From assembly GCF_001485475.2 (NCBI RefSeq), contig NZ_DF977002.1, forward strand, positions 1 through 64,000: DNA of 64,000 bases, written 5' to 3'. Of this stretch, positions 23,301-32,613 are shown one piece after another (the stretch's first letter is position 1; each line of letters begins with the position of its first letter). Source of the stretch: Tepidanaerobacter syntrophicus. GTDB taxonomy: Bacteria; Bacillota; Thermosediminibacteria; Thermosediminibacterales; Tepidanaerobacteraceae. The translations under genes and the position numbers were made by a program. The notes below the pieces were generated by a model. It was given only the letters and a program-made list of their open reading frames with translations. It was not told the DNA's origin and did not search any database.

Positions 23301-24671
23301 TTATTTCTTTAAAGAGTTTACCGCTTCTTTAAACAGCCGGCCTCTTTCTTCAAAATTTGCAAACATATCCCAACTGGCACAAGCCGGCGATAAAAGAACT
23401 GTATCTTCACAAGATGCCGCTCTGTACCCACACATAACAGCTTCTTTAAGGGAATTTACCTTTTCAACGTTTAAAAAACCTTGCTTTATCGCGGCGTTCT
23501 CTATGGCATCGGCAGTCTCACCTATCAATATAAGTTTTTTCACTTTACCATCAAATGATTTTACAAAATCTGTATAATCACTTTTTTTATCATATCCGCC
23601 TGCAATAAGGATGATAGGTCCATCTACCGCTTCAATTGCCTTCTGAGCAGCATCTGGATTTGTGGCCTTTGAATCGTTTATAAACTTTATACCATTGATT
23701 TCTGCAACAAATTCCAGGCGATGCTCAATCCCGCGAAAACTTTTCAGAGTTTTAGCAATACTAGAAACCTTACTATTTGCCAAATATGTTGAACAAGCAG
23801 CTGCCAGCGCATTTTCTAAGTTGTGGCTGCCTTTTATTCCTATTTCGTCTACTTTAGCTATAGGATAGGTTTTTCCCTTGTTTTTTATAACAATCATGTC
23901 GTTTTCTATGCAGGCACCATGACGAACTACGTCTTTCCGGCTAAAAAACCAAACATCGGATTTTGCGTATCTTGCCAGTTCCCTTACTACTGCATCATCA
24001 TAGTTTAATATTGTATAATCTTCTTCTGTTTGATTTTCAAAAATCCTTGCCTTGATGTTAACATAGTTTTCGAAAGTTTTATGGCGATTTAAGTGATCTT
24101 CGGTAATATTTAATATAATACTAATTTTTGGCTTAAAATATAAAATATTTTCCAATTGAAAGCTGCTAACCTCAACTACAAGATAATCGTTCTCCAAAGT
24201 TTTCTCTACTTCGCTTACCAATGGTGTTCCTATGTTGCCTGCAACTGCGACCCTTTTCCCGTCATTTTTCAATATTTCGCCTATTAGTGTAGTTGTAGTT
24301 GTCTTTCCATTCGTGCCGGTAATAGCAATTATCGGTGATGCAGCAAATCTGTATCCAAGCTCCAGTTCGCTTATAACAGGTATATTGCGTTTTTTTGCCT
24401 CTGTCACGATTTCAATATCGCTTGGTATCCCTGGACTTAAAACAAGAAGATCGCAATTATCTAAAAGTGTCAAGGGATGGCCTTCAAATACCAGCTTTAT
24501 CCCCTTTGACTCTAGTACATCCGTATTTTCAAAAGTCTCTCTTGGCTTTATATCGCTTATCGTAACATGTGCTCCAAGATTTGATAATTTAATCGCTGCA
24601 GCACTTCCGCTGCGTGCCAGCCCCAATATCAGTACATACTTGTTTTTAAAATCCATATATATTTCTTTCAA
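23301..24671 (-). CDS. murD: UDP-N-acetylmuramoyl-L-alanine--D-glutamate ligase
   Basis: A 456-residue Mur ligase adding D-Glu. The UDP-binding LGLARSG is at about 17-23, the ATP loop GTNGKTTTT near 117, and the NDSKATNPDAAQKAI block is typical of MurD. The start is TTG with GAGGAG 8 nt upstream; the next ATG, five codons on, lacks a site. Gap to mraY is 40 nt. Confidence 0.97.
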   Translation of the reverse strand: MKEIYMDFKNKYVLILGLARSGSAAAIKLSNLGAHVTISDIKPRETFENTDVLESKGIKLVFEGHPLTLLDNCDLLVLSPGIPSDIEIVTEAKKRNIPVISELELGYRFAASPIIAITGTNGKTTTTTLIGEILKNDGKRVAVAGNIGTPLVSEVEKTLENDYLVVEVSSFQLENILYFKPKISIILNITEDHLNRHKTFENYVNIKARIFENQTEEDYTILNYDDAVVRELARYAKSDVWFFSRKDVVRHGACIENDMIVIKNKGKTYPIAKVDEIGIKGSHNLENALAAACSTYLANSKVSSIAKTLKSFRGIEHRLEFVAEINGIKFINDSKATNPDAAQKAIEAVDGPIILIAGGYDKKSDYTDFVKSFDGKVKKLILIGETADAIENAAIKQGFLNVEKVNSLKEAVMCGYRAASCEDTVLLSPACASWDMFANFEERGRLFKEAVNSLKK

Positions 24672-24711
24672 CAGTATTTCTCCTCTTGCAAAGTTTTATG
24701 TAGCAATCAAT

Positions 24712-25662
24712 CTATATTAGAAGCGCTATAATGCCCGCTATAAAAGTTGCAGCCCAAAATGTGCGAACTACTTTAACCTCGCTCCATCCGCATAGCTCAA
24801 AATGATGATGAATAGGACTCATCTTAAATATCCTTTTACCTGTAGTTTTAAAAGAAATAACTTGCAGTATAACCGATAAAGTTTCGACTACAAATATAAT
24901 GCCAAAAACCGCAAGATAAAAGTGGCTTCGCGAAAGCACCGCTATCGCGGCTATTGCACCACCTAAGCCTAGAGAGCCTGTGTCTCCCATAAATACTTTT
25001 GCAGGGTGTCGATTGAACACCAAGAACCCAAGGCAGGCACCGCATATCGCACAAGCAGGTACCGTTAAACTGTTATAACCGTTTTTAACTAAAAATATTG
25101 TATACATAAGGGTTAAAATAGCAGTTACACCGGCAACAAGGCCGTCCAAACCATCAGTTAAATTCACGCTGTTTACTGTTCCCATGATAACGATAATCAT
25201 TGTTATCGGAATGTACCAAAATCCTAAGTTTATCATCTCATGAGAAAAAGGCATTAAAATATTATATGGGTCTTTAAAGTTTGTAATCACATAACTTGTA
25301 AGACCTAGCGAAAATATTAATTGAAGTGCAAGTTTCTGTTTTGCTCCAAGGCCTAAAGATCTTCTTTTGGCAACTTTAATAAAATCATCAATAAAACCTA
25401 TTGCTCCAAAGCATATCATGGATGCTATAACTACTAAAACATCTTTAGAAAAACCTGAAAAAAGCAATGTGCAAAATGCTATTGGAAGAATAAAAATGAT
25501 GCCCCCCATTGTAGGGGTTCCGGTTTTTTCAAGGTGCCGTAGAGGTCCGTCAGTCCTAACTATTTGCCCAAATTTTAACCTGTGTAAAACAGGAATTAGC
25601 CATAAACCCAACAAGATAGTCATGCCGTATGAAGCAGCTGCTGCGTAAAAATTATTTTGCAT
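24712..25662 (-). CDS. mraY: Phospho-N-acetylmuramoyl-pentapeptide-transferase
   Basis: A 316-residue integral membrane enzyme that makes lipid I from UDP-MurNAc-pentapeptide and undecaprenyl phosphate. Signatures include GTPTMGGIIF, the catalytic Asp pair in GFIDDFIKV, the NLTDGLDGLVAG block and MSPIHHHFELCGWSE near the C-terminus. About ten membrane helices. ATG with GGGGG. It follows murF by 3 nt. Confidence 0.97.
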   Translation of the reverse strand: MQNNFYAAAASYGMTILLGLWLIPVLHRLKFGQIVRTDGPLRHLEKTGTPTMGGIIFILPIAFCTLLFSGFSKDVLVVIASMICFGAIGFIDDFIKVAKRRSLGLGAKQKLALQLIFSLGLTSYVITNFKDPYNILMPFSHEMINLGFWYIPITMIIVIMGTVNSVNLTDGLDGLVAGVTAILTLMYTIFLVKNGYNSLTVPACAICGACLGFLVFNRHPAKVFMGDTGSLGLGGAIAAIAVLSRSHFYLAVFGIIFVVETLSVILQVISFKTTGKRIFKMSPIHHHFELCGWSEVKVVRTFWAATFIAGIIALLI

Positions 25663-25665
25663 TTA

Positions 25666-27054
25666 TCACAATCCCCCGACTAGCTTCTGCGTAATTTGCT
25701 CGAATTTCATACCTCGCGATGCTTTTACTAAAATTATATCACAATCTTTTACAAGTTTCTCTATCTCTTGCACACTTTCTTGCACAGTAGGAAATGTATA
25801 AATCCGCGCCGGGTTGAATCCTGAAGCTATTGCCCCTTCCTTTAAAGCGTCAGCATAGCTGCCTATAAAAACACATATGTCAGAGCATAAGGCCGCATAT
25901 GTCCCAACTTCAAAATGAGCTTTTTTGGCAAGCGGTCCTAGCTCTAACATATCCCCAAGTATTACAGCCTTCATTTTATAAGGCGCAAGTTCTTTTATTA
26001 AATCAAGGGCGGCTTTCATTGAATCCGGATTGGCATTATAAGCATCGTCAATAATATCTGATCCAAATTTAGATTTTTTAAACTCCTGCCTCATACCCGG
26101 CAGTTTAAGATTTGATAACCCTTGCTGAATTTCTTCTTTTGTAAAGCCCATTTCAAAACCTACAGCTACAGCAGCAACTGCATTTATTGCATTATGTTTG
26201 CCGGAAAGAGGTAATTTGAATTTTGCCTCTCCGTACTTGCCGCTGATTGTAAACTCTAATTCATTCGGACCTAAATTTTTTATTTCGTCTATTAAAACAT
26301 CACCGCGTTTTTCGCCAAAAAACACGGTTTTCGGCACGATATTTTTTCGTGCATTCCAAAGTTCAGCACAGTCGCCATTTAGTATTGCTATATCATCTTT
26401 TTTTAGAGGCTCTAAAATTTCCAGCTTAGCACGAGCTATATTCTCCTTGCTTCCCAAATGCTCTATATGTGTAACTCCTATATTTGTAATTACAGCAATG
26501 TGAGGTTTTACTACATTTGCCATCCGGCTTATTTCGCCTAGGGCACTCATGCCAAGCTCAACTACCCCTGCCTCATGCTTTTGTTCAAGGCAAAAAATTG
26601 TAAGTGGTAGACCTATTTCATTGTTAAAATTTCCTCGGCTTTTTAAAACATCGTACCTTGTCATTAATATTTCTGCGATCATTTCCTTTGTAGTTGTCTT
26701 GCCTACACTGCCTGTTACCGCCACAAAAGGTATGCTAAAAAGGCTGCGGTAGTAGCTTGCAAGCTCGAGCAAAGCAGTGCTTGTGTTTTCAACAAATATA
26801 ATATCATCGAATAAAAGCCCTTCAAGTTTTTCCTTTTTAGATTTATTGCAAAGTGCTGCTGCAGCACCTTTTTTAATGGCATTACCTATAAAATCATGAC
26901 CATCAAAATTTGGTCCTATGATCGGAACAAATAGGCTTTCGGCAATAATCGTCCTGGAATCTGTAGAAACTCCCTTTATCTGTTTTTCATGATTTTTTCC
27001 TGTATATTCTCCACCGGTGGCATGAACAATTTCTTTTATAATAAGTGGTTTCAT
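25666..27054 (-). CDS. murF: UDP-N-acetylmuramoyl-tripeptide--D-alanyl-D-alanine ligase
   Basis: A 462-residue Mur ligase that adds D-Ala-D-Ala. The N-terminal STDSRT block, the ATP loop GSVGKTTTKE (near 117), the NNEIGLPLT motif and DDAYNANPDSMKAAL are characteristic. ATG with AGGAG. Sits between murE and mraY, 4 nt after murE. Confidence 0.97.
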   Translation of the reverse strand: MKPLIIKEIVHATGGEYTGKNHEKQIKGVSTDSRTIIAESLFVPIIGPNFDGHDFIGNAIKKGAAAALCNKSKKEKLEGLLFDDIIFVENTSTALLELASYYRSLFSIPFVAVTGSVGKTTTKEMIAEILMTRYDVLKSRGNFNNEIGLPLTIFCLEQKHEAGVVELGMSALGEISRMANVVKPHIAVITNIGVTHIEHLGSKENIARAKLEILEPLKKDDIAILNGDCAELWNARKNIVPKTVFFGEKRGDVLIDEIKNLGPNELEFTISGKYGEAKFKLPLSGKHNAINAVAAVAVGFEMGFTKEEIQQGLSNLKLPGMRQEFKKSKFGSDIIDDAYNANPDSMKAALDLIKELAPYKMKAVILGDMLELGPLAKKAHFEVGTYAALCSDICVFIGSYADALKEGAIASGFNPARIYTFPTVQESVQEIEKLVKDCDIILVKASRGMKFEQITQKLVGGL

Positions 27055-27058
27055 CGAC

Positions 27059-28498
27059 TTAGCTCCTTGTTAAAAACTCTTTAGCAACTTCTCTATCGTC
27101 AAAGTGAATTGTCTTATCTTTAAATATTTGGTAGGTTTCGTGACCTTTACCTGCGATAAGCACTATATCTCCCTTTTTTGCAAGAGATATGGCTCTTTGA
27201 ATAGCCTTTTTTCGGTCGGCAATTTTTTCATAATTGTTTTTATAAATCCCAGCTTCAATTTCCCTGATAATGCTTTCAGGATCCTCGCTTCTTGGATTGT
27301 CGGACGTGATTATAACATAGTCAGAAAGCTCAGAGGCAATTTTGCCCATTTGCGGTCTTTTACCCCTGTCTCTGTCTCCGCCGCAGCCAAAAACGGTAAT
27401 TATCCTCCTTGAGCAAAATCCTCTTATTGTTTCTAATACATTTTTCAGCCCATCAGGTTTGTGGGCATAATCCACTATTACATTTATGCCCAGCGGGTTT
27501 TCTACCAGCTCAAATCTGCCTCGAACGCCTCCGGCATCTTTAAGAACGCTTATTAGCTGTTCAACCGGAAATCCTAAGGCAAGGCACGCTCCTATAGCTG
27601 CCAGCGAATTATATACACTAAACATACCAGGTGTAGAATAAGACACAGGATAAATTTTACCTTTAAAAACTAAATCATACAAGACGCCTGTGGCAGATAT
27701 TTTAACATTTTCAGCCCTTAAATCGGCCGATTTATCTCTACCATAAGTAATAGGAGGCACAGCTAGCATATTTAGCAGTTTTCTTCCATTTTCATCATCT
27801 ATATTAATTACTGCTTGATTTACGCTATCAAAAAGCTTTTTCTTTGAACTAAAATAATCCTCAAAATTCTTATGAAAATCCAGATGATCGCGGCTAAGGT
27901 TGGTAAAAACCCCTACTTCAAACTTTAAGCCATATACCCGTTCAAGTTTTAGGGAATGTGAAGATACTTCCATCGCCACATATTCTACATTATCTTGCAC
28001 CATCTGTGAAAAGATTTTATTCAGTTCTAGAGACTCCGGGGTCGTATGAGTAGCAGCAATCTTCTTGTTATTTATAGTGTTTTCAATGGTGCCTATAATC
28101 CCTGCAGAGGCCCCTGAGCCCTTGAGCATTCTTCCAATTAAATGAGTTACTGTTGTTTTTCCGCTTGTGCCGGTAACCCCTGCTAGTTTCAATTTTTCTG
28201 CAGGATAGTTATAAAACTTTGCTGATATCGCAGCTAGCGCTCTCCGGCTGTTTTTTACTTGAATATACGGTACGCCCTCAAGTTTTATGGGTTTTTCTCC
28301 GACAACAGCACAAGCCCCACGCTCTAATGCATCGTCTATAAATTTATGACCGTCAAAATTGAATCCGGAGATCGCAATAAAAACTGCTCCTTTTTCTGTT
28401 TTTCTAGAATCATATGCTACAGATTTTATTTCTACATTTATATTTCCATTTACTGCTGAAACATCAGGAATTACTTCTATTATTTCTTTTAATTTCAC
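27059..28498 (-). CDS. murE: UDP-MurNAc-L-Ala-D-Glu--meso-diaminopimelate ligase
   Basis: A 479-residue Mur ligase adding the third residue of the stem peptide. The ATP loop is GTSGKTTVTH (about 112) and the HTTPES block follows. The amino-acid pocket motif is DNPR (SDNPRSEDP, near 405), which by established knowledge marks meso-diaminopimelate rather than lysine. That predicts a meso-DAP peptidoglycan. GTG start with GAGGGAT upstream. Confidence 0.97.
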   Translation of the reverse strand: MKLKEIIEVIPDVSAVNGNINVEIKSVAYDSRKTEKGAVFIAISGFNFDGHKFIDDALERGACAVVGEKPIKLEGVPYIQVKNSRRALAAISAKFYNYPAEKLKLAGVTGTSGKTTVTHLIGRMLKGSGASAGIIGTIENTINNKKIAATHTTPESLELNKIFSQMVQDNVEYVAMEVSSHSLKLERVYGLKFEVGVFTNLSRDHLDFHKNFEDYFSSKKKLFDSVNQAVINIDDENGRKLLNMLAVPPITYGRDKSADLRAENVKISATGVLYDLVFKGKIYPVSYSTPGMFSVYNSLAAIGACLALGFPVEQLISVLKDAGGVRGRFELVENPLGINVIVDYAHKPDGLKNVLETIRGFCSRRIITVFGCGGDRDRGKRPQMGKIASELSDYVIITSDNPRSEDPESIIREIEAGIYKNNYEKIADRKKAIQRAISLAKKGDIVLIAGKGHETYQIFKDKTIHFDDREVAKEFLTRS

Positions 28499-28512
28499 AA
28501 ATCATCCCTCTT

Positions 28513-30615
28513 TTAGTCCTCTATCGGCGTCTGTGAAAATTCAACTTTAACCGTAGTTCCGAGATTTACTTCGGAGTTTGGTGCAGGATTTTGTTTTATT
28601 GCATACCCGCTGCCGATAATTTCAATATTTAAGCCTATAGCATTTAAAATATCAGTCGCTTCTTTAACTGTTCGACCCTCTAAATCAGGTATTATCACAG
28701 GTTCGCGGTTTGTACTGGATGATGAAACTTTTAAAATAACTTTTGAGTCTCTCTGAACTTTGGCTCCCGGAGCCGGCGTCTGTTCTTCGACTACATAACC
28801 GCTGCCTTCAATCTGTGGAACCAGATCATTTTGAGTCAATATTTTTTTTGCATCTTCTATAAATAAATTCCTTAAATCTGGTAACTTGATAGTGCCAGAA
28901 TTTACAACTGCTGCAGTCTCCGGCTTTATACCAAGATAAGATAAAGAGTCAGCCATTACTTTTTGAAAAACCGGTCCGGCTATAGTTCCTCCATAGATAA
29001 GATCTTCCTTTGGCTCATCAATGATTACAAGTGCTGCAAGTTTTGGATCTTTGCAGGGTGCAAATCCCATATATGAAACAATATACTTACCGGGAGAATA
29101 TTTTTCCGCGGTACCTGTTTTACCTGCCACGCTGTATCCTTCTATTTTCCCTTTTCCGCCTGTTCCGTTGCTGACTACGCTTTCTAAAATCCCTTTCATC
29201 TCTTGGGCTGTTTTAGGTGAGACCAACTGGTCTGAAAATTCAGGTAAAACTTCCTTAACCACATTACCGTTTTTGTCGGTAAGAGCTTTTGCAATATGAG
29301 GTTTTACCATTTTCCCATCATTTGCCACGCATGTAAGCGCAGAAATCATTTGTATAGGCGTTACCGATATCCCTTGGCCAAAAGAGATAGTTGCCAGCTC
29401 TACCGGACCAATCTTAGAGGAATCCAGTAATAAACCCTTGGCCTCTCCCGGTAGGTCAATGCCTGTTGCTTTTCCGAAACCAAATTTATTTATATACTCC
29501 ATAAAGCGATCTTTACCGAGTTTTGTTGCAACCTCAACAAAAACCGGATTGCATGAATTTTCAACGGCCTGCACAAAGGTTTGGCTGCCGTGGCCACTGT
29601 GATACCAGCATTTTATCTTTACGCCAGACACCATAATATACCCTGGATCGAAGAATTTATCTTCAGGTCTTACTACACCTTCTTCCAAAGAAGCTAGTGC
29701 AGTCATAATTTTAAAAGTGGATCCGGGCTCATACGTATCAGATATAGCCGGGTTTTTCCACAGCTGTTCATCAAACTCGCTGTATGAATTAGGATCATAA
29801 TCAGGTTTGCTTGCCATAGCCAGTATTTCACCGGTTTTTGGGTCCATTACTATAATAGTGCCTCTTTTGGCATTATGTTCGACAAGAGCTTTTTCCAATT
29901 CGCTTTCCGCAGTATTTTGAATCACTTTGTCTATTGTAAGCACTAAATTCAGCCCGTCTTTTGGCGGAGTATATTGGTCTTGTCCGAATGGCAGTTTTCT
30001 GCTCCAAACGTCTTTCTCAAAGACCGTTCTGCCGGGAGTTCCTTTAAGGTAATTTTCATAACTTAATTCTACTCCATTAAGCCCCTCTCCGTCTATCCCC
30101 GTAAAACCTAAAACTTGAGAACATAGATTTTTCTCAGGATAAAAACGCTTGGTTTCTTTTATAAAATATATTCCTTTTAAATTTAGCTTTTTTAAAGCCT
30201 CTGATTCTTCGTCGCTTATCTTTCGTTTAATATAAATAGCGCCCTTCTTTGCTTTTTTAGCATCTCTTAAAGATTTTTCCAAATCTTCCTCTTTAATATG
30301 CAAAACGGCCGACAATGATGCAGCCGTTTTTTCTATATCCTCGTCTTTGATATCAGGAATACTGGCAACTACAGTATCAGACTTAGCGCTTATGGCGAGG
30401 GGGTTATTATTCCTGTCGTATATATTACCTCGGGCAGGTTCAATGAGCATATCATTTGTCCACTGATTTAGCGCCTGCTCTTTTAAGTCATCCCCTCGAA
30501 CAATCTGTATCCAAAAAACACGTCCTAAAATAGCAAAACCTAATACTGTCAAAATCAGGCGTACGATAAATAGCCTTGTTTTAACAACAGCTTGTAAACT
30601 GTCCACATTTTTCAC
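28513..30615 (-). CDS. spoVD: Class B penicillin-binding protein with two PASTA domains (SpoVD/FtsI)
   Basis: A 700-residue division transpeptidase. One N-terminal membrane helix (about 12-33), a pedestal domain (40-220), then the transpeptidase domain with SxxK in EPGSTFKIM, SxN in VENSCNPVF and KTGT in VAGKTGTAEKY. Two C-terminal PASTA repeats cover about 570-695. PASTA domains at this site match SpoVD or Pbp2B; here the gene is the only class B PBP of the cluster. The first GTG (30615) is taken, but a GTG three codons on (30606) has a better-placed AGGTG. Follows ftsL by 8 nt. Confidence 0.93.
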   Translation of the reverse strand: MKNVDSLQAVVKTRLFIVRLILTVLGFAILGRVFWIQIVRGDDLKEQALNQWTNDMLIEPARGNIYDRNNNPLAISAKSDTVVASIPDIKDEDIEKTAASLSAVLHIKEEDLEKSLRDAKKAKKGAIYIKRKISDEESEALKKLNLKGIYFIKETKRFYPEKNLCSQVLGFTGIDGEGLNGVELSYENYLKGTPGRTVFEKDVWSRKLPFGQDQYTPPKDGLNLVLTIDKVIQNTAESELEKALVEHNAKRGTIIVMDPKTGEILAMASKPDYDPNSYSEFDEQLWKNPAISDTYEPGSTFKIMTALASLEEGVVRPEDKFFDPGYIMVSGVKIKCWYHSGHGSQTFVQAVENSCNPVFVEVATKLGKDRFMEYINKFGFGKATGIDLPGEAKGLLLDSSKIGPVELATISFGQGISVTPIQMISALTCVANDGKMVKPHIAKALTDKNGNVVKEVLPEFSDQLVSPKTAQEMKGILESVVSNGTGGKGKIEGYSVAGKTGTAEKYSPGKYIVSYMGFAPCKDPKLAALVIIDEPKEDLIYGGTIAGPVFQKVMADSLSYLGIKPETAAVVNSGTIKLPDLRNLFIEDAKKILTQNDLVPQIEGSGYVVEEQTPAPGAKVQRDSKVILKVSSSSTNREPVIIPDLEGRTVKEATDILNAIGLNIEIIGSGYAIKQNPAPNSEVNLGTTVKVEFSQTPIED

Positions 30616-30623
30616 CTACACAG

Positions 30624-30992
30624 TTAATCGGTATTGAGATATAATATTTGGTCACTTTCGGGTTCTTTCATGCTCAGCTTACCCCTTGCTATCTCTTCTA
30701 TTCTCTTGATAGACTTTAAATTTGCCACTTCAACTTTTAGCTGCTCATTTTGCGCTTCTAATTTTTTTGCTTCAGTTTGCAGTTTGTTAATTCTATCTTG
30801 AGCCTCGGTAATTACAGCAAATCTATACAATGGCAAAAGCGCTAAAAGAACTATACAAAACAATTTCATTATGTATCTTAATTTGTAATTCGCCTTACTT
30901 TTCTTCTCTTGTTTTTCTATGCTTTTTTCAGGAATGTCGTATTGATTTTGTAAATAGTTTCTTCGCTGTAATTCCCTTTCAGCAACCCCCAT
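30624..30992 (-). CDS. ftsL: Cell division protein FtsL
   Basis: A short bitopic protein of about 122 residues: basic cytosolic part (to about 40), one membrane helix (IMKLFCIVLLALLPLYRFAVI), then an extracellular leucine-zipper-like coiled coil with heptads (RINKLQTEAKKLEAQNEQLKV). Position between rsmH and the PBP is diagnostic. I start at ATG 30992 because GAGG lies about 12 nt before it; the GTG four codons earlier overlaps that site. Confidence 0.88.
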   Translation of the reverse strand: MGVAERELQRRNYLQNQYDIPEKSIEKQEKKSKANYKLRYIMKLFCIVLLALLPLYRFAVITEAQDRINKLQTEAKKLEAQNEQLKVEVANLKSIKRIEEIARGKLSMKEPESDQILYLNTD

Positions 30993-31024
30993 TGATTTAA
31001 TCACCTCTTCGAGGATTTTTAAAC

Positions 31025-31960
31025 TTACAGTCTTTCGGCGGCTCTCAGCTTCGCACTTCGGGCCCTTGGGTTCGACTTTACTTCTTCTTCTGACGGATAT
31101 ATAGGTTTACGTGTAAGCACCTTAATCAGTTTTTTGTGATTGCAGACACATACGGGTAAATCTTTTGGACATATGCAGTCTGTTGAAAGCAGTTTAAAGG
31201 TGTCTTTGATAATTCTATCTTCTAAGGAATGAAATGTTATAACACAAATCCTTCCACCCGGCCTTAAAACTTCAACTGCATCTTTTATACTAGATTCCAA
31301 TATATCCAGCTCTTTATTTACATATATCCGCAGTGCCTGAAAGGTTTTTCGAGCCGGATGTCCGCCTTTTCTCCTTGCTCTTGCAGGAATAGCATTTTTA
31401 ATTATTTCAACCAGTTCACCCGTTGTTCTAATTCTTTCTCTCTGTCTCGCTTCACAAATAAAATCAGCTATCCGGCTTGCCCAAGGTTCTTCTCCATACT
31501 CTGCTATTATCCTCTTTAATTCTTCCTGAGGCAGGTTATTTACAACATCTTCTGCGCTTAATTCCTGTTCTTGGTTCATCCGCATATCCAATGGTGCATC
31601 TTTATTGTACGAAAAACCTCGCGCATCTTCATCTAATTGGTGAGAAGACACTCCTAAGTCAAATATTATACCATCAATTACATCTATTTTATTTTCCCGA
31701 AGAATCTTCTTCAGGTTACAAAAGTTATCATGTACTAAACGTATGTCGCAATCCAGTTTTGAAAAGTTTGTTTTTGCAGCAAGAATAGCATCTTCATCTT
31801 GGTCGATTCCGATAAATGTTCCTTTATACTCTGCATGCTTTAATATATTCTCAAAATGTCCTCCTCCGCCCAGGGTAGCATCTACATAAACTCCACCTGG
31901 CTTTGGATTCAAAATGTCAATACTTTCTTTAAGCAGTATTGGCACGTGATGATATTTCAC
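31025..31960 (-). CDS. rsmH: 16S rRNA (cytosine(1402)-N(4))-methyltransferase
   Basis: A 311-residue SAM-dependent methyltransferase acting on C1402 of 16S rRNA. The N-terminal YHHVPILLKESID, SAM motif VDATLGGGGH (about 27-36), DLGVSSHQLDE and the FQALRIYVN and ITFHSLEDR blocks are all typical. GTG start with AGGGGATG upstream. Second gene of the dcw operon, 13 nt after mraZ. Confidence 0.97.
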   Translation of the reverse strand: MKYHHVPILLKESIDILNPKPGGVYVDATLGGGGHFENILKHAEYKGTFIGIDQDEDAILAAKTNFSKLDCDIRLVHDNFCNLKKILRENKIDVIDGIIFDLGVSSHQLDEDARGFSYNKDAPLDMRMNQEQELSAEDVVNNLPQEELKRIIAEYGEEPWASRIADFICEARQRERIRTTGELVEIIKNAIPARARRKGGHPARKTFQALRIYVNKELDILESSIKDAVEVLRPGGRICVITFHSLEDRIIKDTFKLLSTDCICPKDLPVCVCNHKKLIKVLTRKPIYPSEEEVKSNPRARSAKLRAAERL

Positions 31961-31973
31961 AAATTTACATCCC

Positions 31974-32402
31974 CTAAATATCTAAGTCTAGTTTTTCCGC
32001 TATTTCTTCGTAAGATTGAGCAGCCTCTTTACTGTAAGACTCCCACTGCTCCAGGCTCCATATTTCCACTCGGTTCGACACTCCCAAAACCATTACATCT
32101 TTGTCGATGTGAGCATGTTCTCTAAGATGAGACGGAATTAATATTCTGCCCTGCTTGTCAAGTTCTGCTTCTACAGCTCCGGAAAAAAACAGGCGAATAA
32201 AGGCTCTGGAGTCTTTGTGGGTAAAAGGCAAAGATTTTAATTTTTGTTCCAGTAATGTCCATTCATCATTGGAGTAAGCAAACAGGCATGAGTCAAGGCC
32301 TTTTGTCAAAACAAAAACCGGCCCTAATATCTCACGAAACTTGGCAGGCATTATAAGTCTGCCCTTATGATCGAGAGAATGTTGAAACTGACCCATAAAC
32401 AT
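31974..32402 (-). CDS. mraZ: Transcriptional regulator MraZ
   Basis: A 142-residue ring-forming DNA-binding protein with two AbrB-like MraZ repeats ([11 protein letters not shown] in the first, [11 protein letters not shown] in the second). It controls the dcw operon it leads. I start at ATG 32402 ([16 protein letters not shown], the family's conserved start) with GGAG 8 nt upstream, not at the GTG three codons earlier. Its likely operator is described at 32430-32467. Confidence 0.95.
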   Translation of the reverse strand: MFMGQFQHSLDHKGRLIMPAKFREILGPVFVLTKGLDSCLFAYSNDEWTLLEQKLKSLPFTHKDSRAFIRLFFSGAVEAELDKQGRILIPSHLREHAHIDKDVMVLGVSNRVEIWSLEQWESYSKEAAQSYEEIAEKLDLDI

Positions 32403-32429
32403 AGCCTTCACTCCAACGTGTCACTTGTA

Positions 32430-32467
32430 ATTATAATAAATTCCCCACAATCACCCATAAAATACCA
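32430..32467 (-). promoter_or_regulatory. mraZ/dcw promoter with TGGG operator repeats
   Basis: On the minus strand a perfect -10 TATAAT lies at 32430-32435. Upstream are three TGG(G/T) repeats at an exact 10-bp period (CCCA at 32444-32447 and 32454-32457, ACCA at 32464-32467 on the plus strand). The -35 position is occupied by the middle repeat and is far from consensus. MraZ of E. coli is known to bind TGGG-type repeats with this spacing, so binding here would block or replace -35 recognition. Confidence 0.7.
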
Positions 32468-32531
32468 CTTACCATACCATATTCTACGTTTATTTGAGAA
32501 TTCCTGCTTTTGACAAAAAAATATCCCACTA

Positions 32532-32584
32532 AAATATTGGTGCTGCAGGGCAGTATTTTCTATTGCCCTGCAGCACCAATATTT
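32532..32584. terminator. Perfect 21-bp inverted repeat, probable terminator
   Basis: Arms 32532-32552 and 32564-32584 are exact inverted copies with an 11-nt loop. It lies just after yfmH on the minus strand and 65 nt before the mraZ promoter. T-runs are weak directly after the stem (a T7 run comes 13 nt later), so it may be an RNase-stable 3' end as much as an intrinsic terminator. Confidence 0.65.
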
Positions 32585-32613
32585 GTGAAAAGTTAAACTA
32601 ATTTCCTATTATA

